DNA of 60,982 nucleotides from Sphingobacteriia bacterium (GTDB lineage Bacteria > Bacteroidota > Bacteroidia > Chitinophagales > Chitinophagaceae): positions 1-60,982 of the forward strand of contig CANGCK010000016.1 of the NCBI GenBank assembly GCA_947452295.1. Direction: 5' to 3'. The first letter of the stretch is position 1. Every line of letters begins with the position of its first letter. Position numbers and translations under genes: made by a program. The notes beneath the pieces are model-generated. The model saw only the letters and a list, made by a program, of their open reading frames with translations, did not search any database and was not told where the DNA came from. Below are positions 1 through 8,658 of this stretch, piece after piece.

Positions 1-37
1 GTACTCGCATCTAGCTGGGAGAGTAGGTAGCTGCCAT
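1..37 (+). rRNA. rrf: 5S ribosomal RNA, 3' end only
   Basis: The first bases match the closing part of bacterial 5S rRNA: a GTACT segment, then GGGAGAGTAGGTAGCTGCC. A terminator follows directly, as expected at the end of an rRNA operon. The 5' two thirds of the gene, and presumably 16S and 23S, lie outside the window. The exact 3' end is uncertain by a few bases. Confidence 0.8.
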
Positions 38-45
38 ATTTATTT

Positions 46-79
46 AAAAAGCCTTGTTGTTTACTCAGCAAGGCTTTTT
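46..79 (+). terminator. Rho-independent terminator of the rRNA operon
   Basis: An 11-bp stem (AAAAAGCCTTG paired with CAAGGCTTTTT) encloses a 12-nt loop and ends in T residues. It starts about 9 bases after the 5S end, so it probably closes the rrn transcript. Confidence 0.85.
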
Positions 80-240
80 ACATTTATACCCCCAAGAAAA
101 TTTTCTAATTTATCTCCCCATACTTACCCATTACACTTTACTTCCTTAGTATTTAATCCTCCACCAATTCTTTACTCTATATTATCTATTTTTGCTTTAC
201 AATATGCTATTTAATACGCCCATGTATTTTTTATAAAAAT

Positions 241-296
241 CCATTATCAATCATCCATTGATAATTATCAATTAATCATTGTCAATTATCCATTAT
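241..296. repeat. Heptamer-phased degenerate tandem repeat overlapping the elaA 3' end
   Basis: Eight consecutive 7-mers can be read without a gap: CCATTAT, CAATCAT, CCATTGA, TAATTAT, CAATTAA, TCATTGT, CAATTAT, CCATTAT. The shared pattern is roughly YMATTRW. On the minus strand the last three codons and the TGA stop of elaA (282-293) lie inside the array, so the repeat supplies the stop codon. Similar 7-bp-phased tracts, with a different unit, follow three other genes in this window. Confidence 0.65.
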
Positions 297-737
297 TTTC
301 ACCATTTCAATATGCTCAATTCCGTCTTCTAAATAAACATCGCCATCTTCAATAAACCCAAACGACCCATAAAACTTAGTGAGATATAATTGCGCCCCAA
401 TTCTTATAGCTCCCTTTCCAAATTTTTCATAACACATTGATATACCTTTTTCTATCAATTCTCGACCAACCCCGGTTCTCCTTACTGTTGGTGAGCTTAC
501 AACCCTACCTATACTCATTTCATCATAAGCTAATTGAGGAGGCAATAATCTACAATAGGCAGCTAGGTTATCGTTACGATATATCATCAAATGAAAACTA
601 TTCTGGTCCTTATTATCTGCATCCTGAAAAACACAATTCTGCTCTACTACAAATACCGCATTTCTTAATTGTATTATAGAATACAATTCAATAGGTGTTA
701 ATTCTTCAAAGGTTTTTATTGTTATCCTATCCTGCAT
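282..737 (-). CDS. elaA: ElaA-family GNAT N-acetyltransferase
   Basis: This 151-residue protein is a GCN5-related acetyltransferase of the ElaA family, which transfers acetyl from acetyl-CoA; the acceptor is not established for this family. The N-terminal block LRNAVFVVEQNCVFQDAD (24-41) is the ElaA signature. The acetyl-CoA loop is RRTGVGRELI (86-95), and the end FYGSFGFIEDGDVYLEDGIEHIEM (from 122) also matches ElaA. Length agrees with the E. coli protein (about 153). It is cytosolic. It lies 165 bp downstream of rarA on the same strand and is probably separate or weakly coupled. Its last three codons and stop fall within a heptamer repeat array. Confidence 0.9.
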   Translation of the reverse strand: MQDRITIKTFEELTPIELYSIIQLRNAVFVVEQNCVFQDADNKDQNSFHLMIYRNDNLAAYCRLLPPQLAYDEMSIGRVVSSPTVRRTGVGRELIEKGISMCYEKFGKGAIRIGAQLYLTKFYGSFGFIEDGDVYLEDGIEHIEMVKIMDN

Positions 738-902
738 TTTATTTTATTTATAGTAAATAGATAGCATTGTTAATTATATGCTTTACTTCTTTAGACATAT
801 AAAGTAACAAAAATGTATTCAATAATGATTGATTAAATCAGCTTTAGCTTCATGTTTATACAACCTAATTACATAAGTTATATTCCCCCTAAAAATATAT
901 GC

Positions 903-2156
903 TTAATATCCATACTTGTTTTTCCAGCGATCTTTCAAAAATCTCCTTAACTCATTTTCTCTTGCATTTGTTCCTGGAGTATAAAATACAGTGCCAGTAA
1001 GATTATCAGGTAAGTACTCTTGTTCTATGAAATTATCTTCACCTAAATGTGAATATTGATAATCTTTTCCATAGTCTAGTTGTTTCATTAATTTAGTAGG
1101 TGCATTACGTAAATGAAGTGGCACCGATAAATCCCCAAATTGTTTCACTGCTTGTTGAGCTCTACCAATAGCCTCATATGAAGCATTACTTTTTGCTGAT
1201 GAAGCTAAATATGTTGCACATTGTGAGAGTATAATTCTACTTTCTGGGTACCCAATTTTACTAACTGCATCAAAAGTGGTATTGGCTAATAGTAGGGCAT
1301 TTGGGTTTGCGTTGCCAATATCTTCACTTGCAAAAATGAGCATTCTTCTAGCTATAAATTTTACATCTTCACCTCCCTCAATCATCCTTGCCAACCAATA
1401 TACTGCTCCATTTGGATCACTACCGCGCATACTTTTAATAAATGCCGAAACAACATCATAATGTTGCTCTCCCCCCTTATCATATAAAGCAATTTTTTGT
1501 TGTGCAACTTGCATAACTAATTCATTGGTAATGGTATCTTTCCCTGATTGAGCTACCAATTCTAATAAGTTTAATAGTTTTCGTCCATCACCTCCACTGA
1601 TATTTATTAATGCATCTGTTTCTACTAATGTTATTTTTTTTGTTTTTAATACTTCATCATTGGAAAGCGCATCATTTAATAGTCTAATCAACTGTTCTTT
1701 TTCTAATGACTTTAGTACAAATACCTGACATCTACTGAGTAATGCACTATTTACTTCAAATGATGGATTTTCTGTTGTTGCTCCTATTAATCGGATGATA
1801 CCTTTTTCTACTGCACTTAATAATGCATCTTGCTGACTCTTATTAAATCGATGTATTTCATCTATAAACAATACAGTTCCCGATAAGCTTTTGGCTTGTT
1901 CAATAACATCTCTTACCTCCTTAACTCCACTGCTAATAGCACTTAACTGAAAATAAGGCACGTTTAATGTTTGGGTAATAACTGTAGCTAATGTTGTTTT
2001 ACCTACCCCCGGCGGCCCCCATAAAATCATAGATGGTATCGTTCCTTGTTCTAAAGCAGTTCTTAAAATACTTCTTTCCCCCGTAATTTGCTCTTGTCCA
2101 ACAATTTCGTCAAGTGATATTGGTCGCATTCTTTCCGCTAAAGGTATATTTCTCAT
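903..2156 (-). CDS. rarA: Replication-associated recombination protein A (RarA/MgsA AAA+ ATPase)
   Basis: A 417-residue clamp-loader-like AAA+ ATPase acting at stalled replication forks with single-stranded DNA and SSB. Walker A is GPPGVGKT (47-54) and Walker B ends in the DE of LFIDEIHRFNKSQQD (99-100). The sensor stretch GATTENPSFEVN and the RarA-specific C-terminal tetramerisation region (GGEDVKFIARRMLIFASEDIG and following) are all present. Length is typical for the family (about 420-450). It lies 67 bp downstream of the MFS gene on the same strand. I see no truncation or missing ATPase residue. Confidence 0.96.
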   Translation of the reverse strand: MRNIPLAERMRPISLDEIVGQEQITGERSILRTALEQGTIPSMILWGPPGVGKTTLATVITQTLNVPYFQLSAISSGVKEVRDVIEQAKSLSGTVLFIDEIHRFNKSQQDALLSAVEKGIIRLIGATTENPSFEVNSALLSRCQVFVLKSLEKEQLIRLLNDALSNDEVLKTKKITLVETDALINISGGDGRKLLNLLELVAQSGKDTITNELVMQVAQQKIALYDKGGEQHYDVVSAFIKSMRGSDPNGAVYWLARMIEGGEDVKFIARRMLIFASEDIGNANPNALLLANTTFDAVSKIGYPESRIILSQCATYLASSAKSNASYEAIGRAQQAVKQFGDLSVPLHLRNAPTKLMKQLDYGKDYQYSHLGEDNFIEQEYLPDNLTGTVFYTPGTNARENELRRFLKDRWKNKYGY

Positions 2157-2223
2157 AATTAACTGATAAATGTGTAAATATAATATTGATGAATACCTTT
2201 TTTAAAAGGATAATATTGTTGTT

Positions 2224-3345
2224 TTAATTAAATGTAGAAATTCTTGCTAATAAGGAAGTACCTAACCCCAATAAGGCAATCAAGGAAAACGACCATTGCA
2301 GTCCAAATGACTGTGCAATAAAACCTATAATGGGTGGCCCAATTAAAAAGCCTAAAAAGCCAATACTCGAAACCGCAGCTATGGCAACTCCAGGAGCCAT
2401 TTTTGTTGATTTACCAGCTTGACTATACACAATAGGTACTACACTTGAAACGCCCATTCCAACCAATAAAAAACCTAAAGTAGCTAACAACATTGTTGGA
2501 AAAAATACTGCCATTAATAATCCTGCTGCTATAAAAATACCGCTCAATCCCAACATTTTTTTTATCCCCCATTGCATTACCAACCTATCTCCTAAAAACC
2601 TCCCCCCAGCCATTGTACTCATAAACGCTACATAGCCCAAAGTGGTATACTCTTGTGGGGCATTTACTATTTTTTGAAAATAAACACCACTCCAGTCGAA
2701 CATTGTACCCTCACAAACCATACAACTAAATGAAATTAAACCTAGTTTCCATAAAAAAGAATCAGGCTTTGAATAAATTGGCTGATTAGCAGTTTTTGTA
2801 TCAATTAAAAGCAAATGTTGTTGCGTTACCCCAACAATTAGTAACATGACCATTCCTACCAGTATAAAATGATGATGTGGATCAATGCCAAAATTTATCA
2901 TTATTGTACCGATAGTTGCTCCAATAAATCCTGCAGCGCTCCATACCCCATGAAATGAGGCCATTACAGATCGTTTGTATAATGATTCAATGCCAACAGC
3001 CTGCGTATTTACTGATATATTCATTAAGTTACCTATGAAGCCATAAGAAAAAAGTAATCCAACTAATTCAAATACAGTATTGCTTTGGCCTATTAGGAAA
3101 AGTACTATTGGATACAATATAGCTCCTGTTAGTAGCGATTTTTTGCTTCCCCAACTAGATACCAACCAACCAGAAACTGGTAAACTGCACATGGATCCAA
3201 CAGGAAGCGCAAATAAAACGCCACCTAAAGCTGCGTCACTTAAATTCAGCAATTGCTTGATATTTGGAATACGGCTTGCCCAACTGGCAAAACAAATCCC
3301 TCCAATAAAAAAGAAACATGCTACTGCTAAACGACTTTTTTTCAC
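2224..3345 (-). CDS. MFS transporter, YbjJ-like
   Basis: A 373-residue inner-membrane protein with about 12 hydrophobic segments. The N-terminus (FASWASRIPNIKQLLNLSDAALGGVLFALPVGSM) aligns well with E. coli YbjJ, which has [33 protein letters not shown]. The C-terminal half keeps the GRFLGDRLVMQWG loop and FLIGPPIIGFIA. Members resemble fucose permease-like major facilitator proteins, but the substrate is unknown. It starts the minus-strand set MFS-rarA-elaA and diverges from aspS across 159 bp. Confidence 0.85.
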   Translation of the reverse strand: MKKSRLAVACFFFIGGICFASWASRIPNIKQLLNLSDAALGGVLFALPVGSMCSLPVSGWLVSSWGSKKSLLTGAILYPIVLFLIGQSNTVFELVGLLFSYGFIGNLMNISVNTQAVGIESLYKRSVMASFHGVWSAAGFIGATIGTIMINFGIDPHHHFILVGMVMLLIVGVTQQHLLLIDTKTANQPIYSKPDSFLWKLGLISFSCMVCEGTMFDWSGVYFQKIVNAPQEYTTLGYVAFMSTMAGGRFLGDRLVMQWGIKKMLGLSGIFIAAGLLMAVFFPTMLLATLGFLLVGMGVSSVVPIVYSQAGKSTKMAPGVAIAAVSSIGFLGFLIGPPIIGFIAQSFGLQWSFSLIALLGLGTSLLARISTFN

Positions 3346-3426
3346 GTAAAAAACATAAAAGTTTACTCAAAAAAATAAAACTCTACAGCAAAAGTACCTG
3401 AATCTACCAACTTTACTCATTTAGGT

Positions 3427-3434
3427 TATATTTG
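3427..3434 (+). promoter_or_regulatory. Bacteroidota -7 box upstream of aspS
   Basis: TATATTTG fits the Bacteroidota sigma factor -7 consensus TAnnTTTG, 70 bp before the aspS start. No clear -33 TTTG lies at the expected distance, so this is only a candidate. Confidence 0.4.
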
Positions 3435-3504
3435 CTTTTTAAAAACTGAAGAAAGGTAGAAATATAGAGTTCTATCACTTTTTGATCAAATAATAATTGC
3501 AAAT

Positions 3505-5331
3505 ATGTATCGTACGCATACCTGTGGAGAATTAAGGGTTAATCAAGTAAATGAAACAGTAACATTGGCCGGATGGGTGCAAACTGTTCGAAAATTTGGC
3601 GCCATAACTTTTGTAGATTTAAGAGATCGTTATGGAATTACTCAGTTACTGTTTGGTGAAACGCTAAATGCTGCATTAGACGCCAATCCTTTAGGTAGAG
3701 AGTTTGTATTGCAAATTACCGGTAAAGTACAAGAAAGAAGTAGTAAAAATGCCAATATTTCAACAGGAGATATAGAAATTAATGTAACAGCTTTTACCGT
3801 ATTAAACAAATCAGCTGTCCCTCCTTTCACCATTCAAGATGATACAGATGGGGGAGATGATTTACGCATGAAATATCGTTTCTTGGATTTACGCAGAAAT
3901 GCAGTAAAAAAGAATTTAGAGCTTAGGTATTCTGTAAATCGCTCGGCAAGAAACTATTTGCATGAGAATAATTTCATGGATATTGAAACCCCATTTTTAA
4001 TCAAATCTACACCTGAAGGTGCAAGAGATTTTGTGGTGCCTTCGCGGATGAATCCAGGCCAGTTTTATGCATTACCGCAATCGCCACAAACTTTTAAACA
4101 ATTATTGATGGTGAGCGGATATGACCGTTATTATCAAATTGTAAAATGCTTTCGTGATGAAGATTTGCGTGCCGATCGCCAACCGGAGTTTACACAAATC
4201 GACTGTGAAATGGCTTTTGTAGAGCAAGAAGACATATTAAATATGTTTGAGGGATTGGTTAAGCGTATTTTTAAAGATGTTAAAAATATTGATTATTTAG
4301 AAAAAGTAGAGCGCATGTCGTGGGAAGATGCAATGTGGAATTTTGGTAACGACAAGCCCGACATACGCTTTGGAATGAAATTAGCTAATTTAAAGTCCGT
4401 ATTTTTAAAAGGGGGCAACATAGAAGCAACTGGGGAGTTAATTAATGGAGTTGGATTTGGGGTATTTGATAATGCAGAAACGGTATTGGCAATAGCTGTA
4501 GCAGGTTGTAGTGAATATACGCGCAAACAAACTGATGAACTTACAGATTGGGTAAAACGACCTCAAATAGGTATGCAAGGACTCGTATACATTAAATGCA
4601 ATACCGATGGTACCTATAAAAGTAGCGTAGATAAATTTTATACAGAAGATAAATTGAAGGCAATTGCCGATTCAGCAGGCGCAAAAGCTGGCGATTTAGT
4701 ATTGATTTTAGCTGGTAGAGAAGAAAGAACCCGCAAAGCAACCAGTGAACTGCGTTTAGAAATGGGGAAGCGATTAGGCATGCGGAAGGATGATGAATTT
4801 AAATTATTGTGGGTGATGGATTTTCCATTATTTGAATATGCTGAAGACGACAATCGTTGGGTAGCTCGCCATCATCCATTTACTTCCCCTAAACCCGATC
4901 ATATAGAAGTAATGATCAATAATAATCCTGTGATAGAAAATGCCGAAAAGTACCTTGAACATCCTTATTCTAACATCAAAGCCAATGCTTATGATATGGT
5001 ATTGAATGGCAATGAAATAGGAGGTGGTTCTATCAGAATATTTCAAAGGGCATTGCAGGAAAAAATGTTTGCCGCATTAGGCATGAGCGAAGAAGAAGCC
5101 CTACATAAATTTGGGTTCTTATTAGGGGCATTTGAATATGGTGCACCGCCCCATGGAGGCATTGCTTTTGGATTTGATAGGTTATGTTCAATTTTAGGTG
5201 GAAGTGAAAGTATAAGAGATTTTATTGCTTTCCCTAAAAACAATAGCGGAAGAGATGTTATGATAGATGCACCTAGCGAAATAGATGCAAAACAGTTTGA
5301 TGAATTACAAATAAAACTGAATTTAAAATAA
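3505..5331 (+). CDS. aspS: Aspartyl-tRNA synthetase
   Basis: A 608-residue class II aminoacyl-tRNA synthetase of the bacterial type that charges tRNA-Asp in the cytosol. The N-terminal OB-fold anticodon domain (1-105) includes [19 protein letters not shown]. Motif 2 is [16 protein letters not shown] (216-231). A GAD insertion domain lies in the middle, and motif 3 near the C-terminus contains [15 protein letters not shown]. Length is usual (about 585-610). The DHGG stretch that I associate with non-discriminating AspRS is absent, which weakly suggests a tRNA-Asp-specific enzyme. A small membrane protein follows after 30 bp. Confidence 0.98.
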   Translation: MYRTHTCGELRVNQVNETVTLAGWVQTVRKFGAITFVDLRDRYGITQLLFGETLNAALDANPLGREFVLQITGKVQERSSKNANISTGDIEINVTAFTVLNKSAVPPFTIQDDTDGGDDLRMKYRFLDLRRNAVKKNLELRYSVNRSARNYLHENNFMDIETPFLIKSTPEGARDFVVPSRMNPGQFYALPQSPQTFKQLLMVSGYDRYYQIVKCFRDEDLRADRQPEFTQIDCEMAFVEQEDILNMFEGLVKRIFKDVKNIDYLEKVERMSWEDAMWNFGNDKPDIRFGMKLANLKSVFLKGGNIEATGELINGVGFGVFDNAETVLAIAVAGCSEYTRKQTDELTDWVKRPQIGMQGLVYIKCNTDGTYKSSVDKFYTEDKLKAIADSAGAKAGDLVLILAGREERTRKATSELRLEMGKRLGMRKDDEFKLLWVMDFPLFEYAEDDNRWVARHHPFTSPKPDHIEVMINNNPVIENAEKYLEHPYSNIKANAYDMVLNGNEIGGGSIRIFQRALQEKMFAALGMSEEEALHKFGFLLGAFEYGAPPHGGIAFGFDRLCSILGGSESIRDFIAFPKNNSGRDVMIDAPSEIDAKQFDELQIKLNLK

Positions 5332-5361
5332 ATATTTACAATTTTATCCATTGGCTTAAAC

Positions 5362-5868
5362 ATGAATCAATTAACTGTATTTAAAGTACTAACATATCTC
5401 CTCATACCGGTTGCACTTTTATTTGGTTTGATCGACATTTTTATGTTGATAATGGCACTGTCTAATCCCTCTATATTATTGGTTGTTTTTGCTATCGCTT
5501 GTTTTGTTATTTACCTATTTGCCACTCTCAAATTTTTGTTAAACGGAATAGCTATCAACAAGGAATGCAAATCATCATTAAAAGATTGGATTAAAGTAAA
5601 TGCATATGTTACGTTGTTTCTCTCAATCATGTTTTTGATGAATTCATCTGCTACTTTGTTTATCGATGAAAATACTTTACGTAAAACATTGGGAGAAATG
5701 ATGGGTCAGCAAGCAGAATTAGCCGGCAAAATTTCACTTGATTTTTTTGTAAAAATGTTCCGTATTATATCGGGAACGATGTTGGTAATTAGTGCATTTA
5801 CTGTTGTACATGTATCGATTTGCTTTAGGCTTTTAAAAAGATACCAGCATCTTTTTATTAATGAATAA
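5362..5868 (+). CDS. Small integral membrane protein of unknown function
   Basis: I do not recognise this 168-residue protein. It has four hydrophobic helices, near residues 8-32, 34-55, 72-96 and 130-155, with a short hydrophilic connector (KECKSSLKDWIK) between helices 2 and 3. No charged catalytic motif or signal cleavage site is evident. It starts 30 bp after aspS on the same strand, so it may be read through from that gene. A promoter for efp lies just downstream, so it is probably the last gene of its transcript. Confidence 0.7.
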   Translation: MNQLTVFKVLTYLLIPVALLFGLIDIFMLIMALSNPSILLVVFAIACFVIYLFATLKFLLNGIAINKECKSSLKDWIKVNAYVTLFLSIMFLMNSSATLFIDENTLRKTLGEMMGQQAELAGKISLDFFVKMFRIISGTMLVISAFTVVHVSICFRLLKRYQHLFINE

Positions 5869-5909
5869 ATCTTGTAAACCCCCTATTTCTTTATATGAAC
5901 TGCATTAAC

Positions 5910-5917
5910 TACTTTTG
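5910..5917 (+). promoter_or_regulatory. Bacteroidota -7 box upstream of efp
   Basis: TACTTTTG matches TAnnTTTG and lies 38 bp before the efp start codon. This gives efp its own likely promoter after the aspS pair. The -33 element is not clear. Confidence 0.5.
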
Positions 5918-5955
5918 CGCTTTATTTAAGGAAATTATATTTAAAATTAACTAAT

Positions 5956-6522
5956 ATGGCAACAACTTCAGACATCAGTCGTGGCATGATATTAAAATTA
6001 GATGGAAGCCTTTACTCAGTAGTTGAGTTTGGTGAAAACAAAACAGCTAGAGCAGCTGCAAAGGTTTGGGCTAAGTTAAAAGGAGTAGATAACAAAAGAT
6101 CTATTGAAAAAACATGGAATAGTGGTGAAAATATTTTCCCTGTTCGTGTGGAAAAGAAAACCTTTCAGTTTTTATATAAAGATGAGAGTGGTTATAATCT
6201 CATGAACAATGAAACCTTTGAGCAGATAGCTTTGGCAGAAGAAATGATTGATGCTCCTCAATTCTTAAAAGACGGTTCTGAAGTGTTTGTATTTATCAAT
6301 ACAGAAACAGATCAACCTATTGGTGCAGAGCTTCCCGAAAAAATTGTAGTGCTAATAACCTATTGTGAACCAGGTTTAAGAGGTGATACTGCTACACGTG
6401 CTTTAAAAGCCGCTACAGTTGAAACTGGTGCAACTGTAATGGTACCACTATTTGTAGAGCAGGGAGAAACTATTAGAATTAATACTAAGTCTGGCGAATA
6501 CGTAGAAAGAGTAAAAGATTAG
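5956..6522 (+). CDS. efp: Translation elongation factor EF-P, arginine-tipped form
   Basis: A 188-residue factor that relieves ribosome stalling at proline runs by binding between the P and E sites. The three-domain layout and C-terminal signature (YCEPGLRGDTATRALKAATV, then GETIRINTKSGEYVERVKD) are standard. The tip loop of domain I, usually PGKGQAF with a modifiable lysine, is instead ENKTARAAAKVWAKLKG. By alignment Arg32 takes the place of that lysine, as in EF-P proteins rhamnosylated by EarP and in the EfpL/YeiP branch. Neither EarP nor EpmA/EpmB homologues lie in the window. It is a monocistronic unit with its own promoter and terminator. Confidence 0.96.
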   Translation: MATTSDISRGMILKLDGSLYSVVEFGENKTARAAAKVWAKLKGVDNKRSIEKTWNSGENIFPVRVEKKTFQFLYKDESGYNLMNNETFEQIALAEEMIDAPQFLKDGSEVFVFINTETDQPIGAELPEKIVVLITYCEPGLRGDTATRALKAATVETGATVMVPLFVEQGETIRINTKSGEYVERVKD

Positions 6523-6535
6523 TAATCAAAAAATA

Positions 6536-6572
6536 AAAAATGACCTGATGCCTAAAACATCGGGTCATTTTT
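6536..6572 (+). terminator. Rho-independent terminator after efp
   Basis: A 15-bp stem (AAAAATGACCTGATG paired with CATCGGGTCATTTTT, one G-T wobble) encloses a 7-nt loop, with a U-rich 3' arm. It starts 14 bp after the efp stop. Confidence 0.9.
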
Positions 6573-6668
6573 ATTAAATGCCGAAAAACAGGGATATTTA
6601 ATAAAAAAAGGCTATTTTGCCCCTCAATTCGATAAAAAACAACTGTTTTACCCCTAAAATTGTCATTT

Positions 6669-7139
6669 ATGGACTTAAAGCAAATACACGAGTTAATTAA
6701 AATTATCAACAAAAGTAACATTGGTGAGATAAGTATTGAAGATAAAGATGGCAAAGTAACCATCAAACAAAAGGAAGATGCTGCTGTAACATATACAACA
6801 GCTCCTCAAGTATATGCTGCCGCCCCTGTTGCAGCTGCACCTCAAGTTGCCACTCCAAGTGCTTCACCTGCTCCTGCTTCTGCCCCTAAGGCAGATAATT
6901 TAATTACTATTAAAAGTCCTATGATCGGCACTTTTTATCGCAGAGCCTCTCCTGACAAGCCTGTTTTGGCAGAAATCGGAACTGAAATAGCTCCAGGCAA
7001 AGTTGTTTGTATTATTGAGGCGATGAAACTCTTCAATGAAATTGAAAGCGAAATTAAAGGTACAATTGTTAAGGTGTTAGTAGAAGATGCTAGCCCTGTT
7101 GAATACGATCAACCTTTATTCTTAGTAGAACCTGCTTAA
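6669..7139 (+). CDS. accB: Biotin carboxyl carrier protein of acetyl-CoA carboxylase
   Basis: A 156-residue BCCP subunit that carries biotin between the carboxylase and carboxyltransferase of acetyl-CoA carboxylase, the first step of fatty acid synthesis. I chose the ATG at 6669 ([16 protein letters not shown]), which matches the conserved BCCP N-terminus; an in-frame TTG lies three codons upstream. An Ala/Pro-rich flexible linker spans about residues 42-75. The biotinyl domain contains [11 protein letters not shown], with the biotinylated lysine at about 120. accC follows after 14 bp, the usual accBC pair. Confidence 0.97.
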   Translation: MDLKQIHELIKIINKSNIGEISIEDKDGKVTIKQKEDAAVTYTTAPQVYAAAPVAAAPQVATPSASPAPASAPKADNLITIKSPMIGTFYRRASPDKPVLAEIGTEIAPGKVVCIIEAMKLFNEIESEIKGTIVKVLVEDASPVEYDQPLFLVEPA

Positions 7140-7153
7140 CCAAAACCGGACCA

Positions 7154-8491
7154 ATGTTCAAAAAAATATTAATTGCCAATAGAGGTGAAATTGCATTACG
7201 CGTAATTAGAACCTGTAGAGAAATGGGTATAAAAACGGTTGCCGTATACTCAACTGCTGATAGAGAAAGCTTACATGTAAAATTTGCAGATGAAGCTGTT
7301 TGTATTGGTAAACCGCAAAGTTCAGATTCTTATCTTAATATTGCTCATATTATGGCAGCTGCAGAAATAACTAATGCAGATGCTATTCATCCTGGTTACG
7401 GTTTCTTAGCAGAGAATGCCAAGTTTTCTCAAATTTGTGCTGACCATGGTATTAAATTCATCGGACCAACTCCAGAGATGATTAATAAAATGGGGGATAA
7501 AATTACTGCAAAAGAAACAATGATTAAAGCCGGTGTTCCGGTGGTGCCGGGTGGAGAAGGTTTACTAGAATCTGTTGAACAAACTAAAACACTAGCCAAA
7601 GAAGTAGGGTATCCTGTAATACTAAAAGCTACTGCAGGTGGTGGTGGAAAAGGTATGCGTGTTGTGTGGGATGAAAGTGAAATTGAAAAAGCATATACCA
7701 CCGCAAAAATGGAAGCAGCAGCTTCTTTTAAAAATGACGGTATTTATATGGAGAAGTTTGTAGAAGAACCTCGTCATATAGAAATTCAAGTTGCAGGCGA
7801 TCAATACGGTAATGTTTGTCATTTAAGTGAACGCGATTGTTCCATTCAACGTCGTCATCAAAAGTTGGTAGAAGAATCTCCTTCACCCTTTATGACACCA
7901 GAGTTAAGAGCAAAAATGGGTGAAGCTGCTATTAAAGCCGCTTCTGCTATTAATTACGAAAGTGTAGGTACAATTGAATTCCTGGTAGACAAACATCGTA
8001 ATTTTTATTTCATGGAAATGAATACCAGAATTCAGGTTGAACATTGTGTTACAGAAGAGGTGGTAAGTTTTGATTTGATAAAAGAACAAATTAAAATTGC
8101 CATGGGAGAAAAAATTTCCGGAAAAAATTACGAACCAACTATGCATGCGATTGAATGCAGAATCAATGCAGAAGATCCCTATAATGATTTCAGACCATCT
8201 CCCGGAAAGATCACCAATTTATTTACACCCGGTGGTCATGGGGTTAGGGTCGATAGTCATGTGTATGCAGGATATGTAATTCCTCCTTATTATGATTCTA
8301 TGATTGGCAAACTGATAACTGTAGCACAAACCCGTGAGGAAGCAATAGATACAATGTACAGAGCGTTGAGCGAGTATGTGATTGAAGGGGTTAAAACTAC
8401 TATTCCTTTTCATCTACAACTAATGCAAAATGAAGATTTTAGAAAAGGTAATTTCACTACTAAGTTCTTGGAAAACTTTAAAATGAAGTAA
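7154..8491 (+). CDS. accC: Biotin carboxylase subunit of acetyl-CoA carboxylase
   Basis: A 445-residue ATP-grasp enzyme that carboxylates the biotin on AccB using ATP and bicarbonate. It begins [20 protein letters not shown], the typical N-terminus. The glycine-rich ATP lid is GGGGKGMR, followed by [16 protein letters not shown] and the active-site segment [14 protein letters not shown]. Length matches E. coli AccC (449). It is co-transcribed with accB. The transcript ends in the large palindrome at 8498-8557. Confidence 0.98.
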   Translation: MFKKILIANRGEIALRVIRTCREMGIKTVAVYSTADRESLHVKFADEAVCIGKPQSSDSYLNIAHIMAAAEITNADAIHPGYGFLAENAKFSQICADHGIKFIGPTPEMINKMGDKITAKETMIKAGVPVVPGGEGLLESVEQTKTLAKEVGYPVILKATAGGGGKGMRVVWDESEIEKAYTTAKMEAAASFKNDGIYMEKFVEEPRHIEIQVAGDQYGNVCHLSERDCSIQRRHQKLVEESPSPFMTPELRAKMGEAAIKAASAINYESVGTIEFLVDKHRNFYFMEMNTRIQVEHCVTEEVVSFDLIKEQIKIAMGEKISGKNYEPTMHAIECRINAEDPYNDFRPSPGKITNLFTPGGHGVRVDSHVYAGYVIPPYYDSMIGKLITVAQTREEAIDTMYRALSEYVIEGVKTTIPFHLQLMQNEDFRKGNFTTKFLENFKMK

Positions 8492-8497
8492 ATAGCA

Positions 8498-8557
8498 TAT
8501 TAATGAACAAAAAAAGCGACCGAAAATATTTTCGGTCGCTTTTTTTGTTCATTAATA
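8498..8557. terminator. 60-bp perfect palindrome, bidirectional terminator between accC and glnN
   Basis: Two 30-nt arms (8498-8527 and 8528-8557) are exact reverse complements with no unpaired centre. The GC-rich core GCGACCG/CGGTCGC is flanked by A7 and T7 runs. As RNA this forms a strong stem with a U tract from either strand, so it can end accC (plus) and glnN (minus). A perfect, nearly loopless arm this long is unusual for a simple terminator. Confidence 0.85.
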
Positions 8558-8594
8558 CACAGATCAGTAGTCAATAAAAATAATAGGTCATAAC

Positions 8595-8626
8595 AAAAGC
8601 CGTCCCCTTTTACAGAGACGGCTTTT
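8595..8626. terminator. Second terminator in the accC-glnN intergenic region
   Basis: A 10-bp stem (AAAAGCCGTC paired with GACGGCTTTT) has a 12-nt loop and a T run on the plus side. It lies 32 bp beyond the glnN stop in the minus direction, so it is probably the primary terminator of glnN, backed up by the palindrome. Confidence 0.8.
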
Positions 8627-8658
8627 TCTATGAACACTAACTTATTATTCAATTTAAA

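Noticed and set aside
437..679. 80-residue plus-strand gene inside elaA
   Set aside because: It is antisense to the acetyltransferase core and resembles no family.
5043..5363. 106-residue minus-strand gene inside aspS
   Set aside because: It lies wholly antisense to conserved aspS motif 3 and reflects codon structure only.
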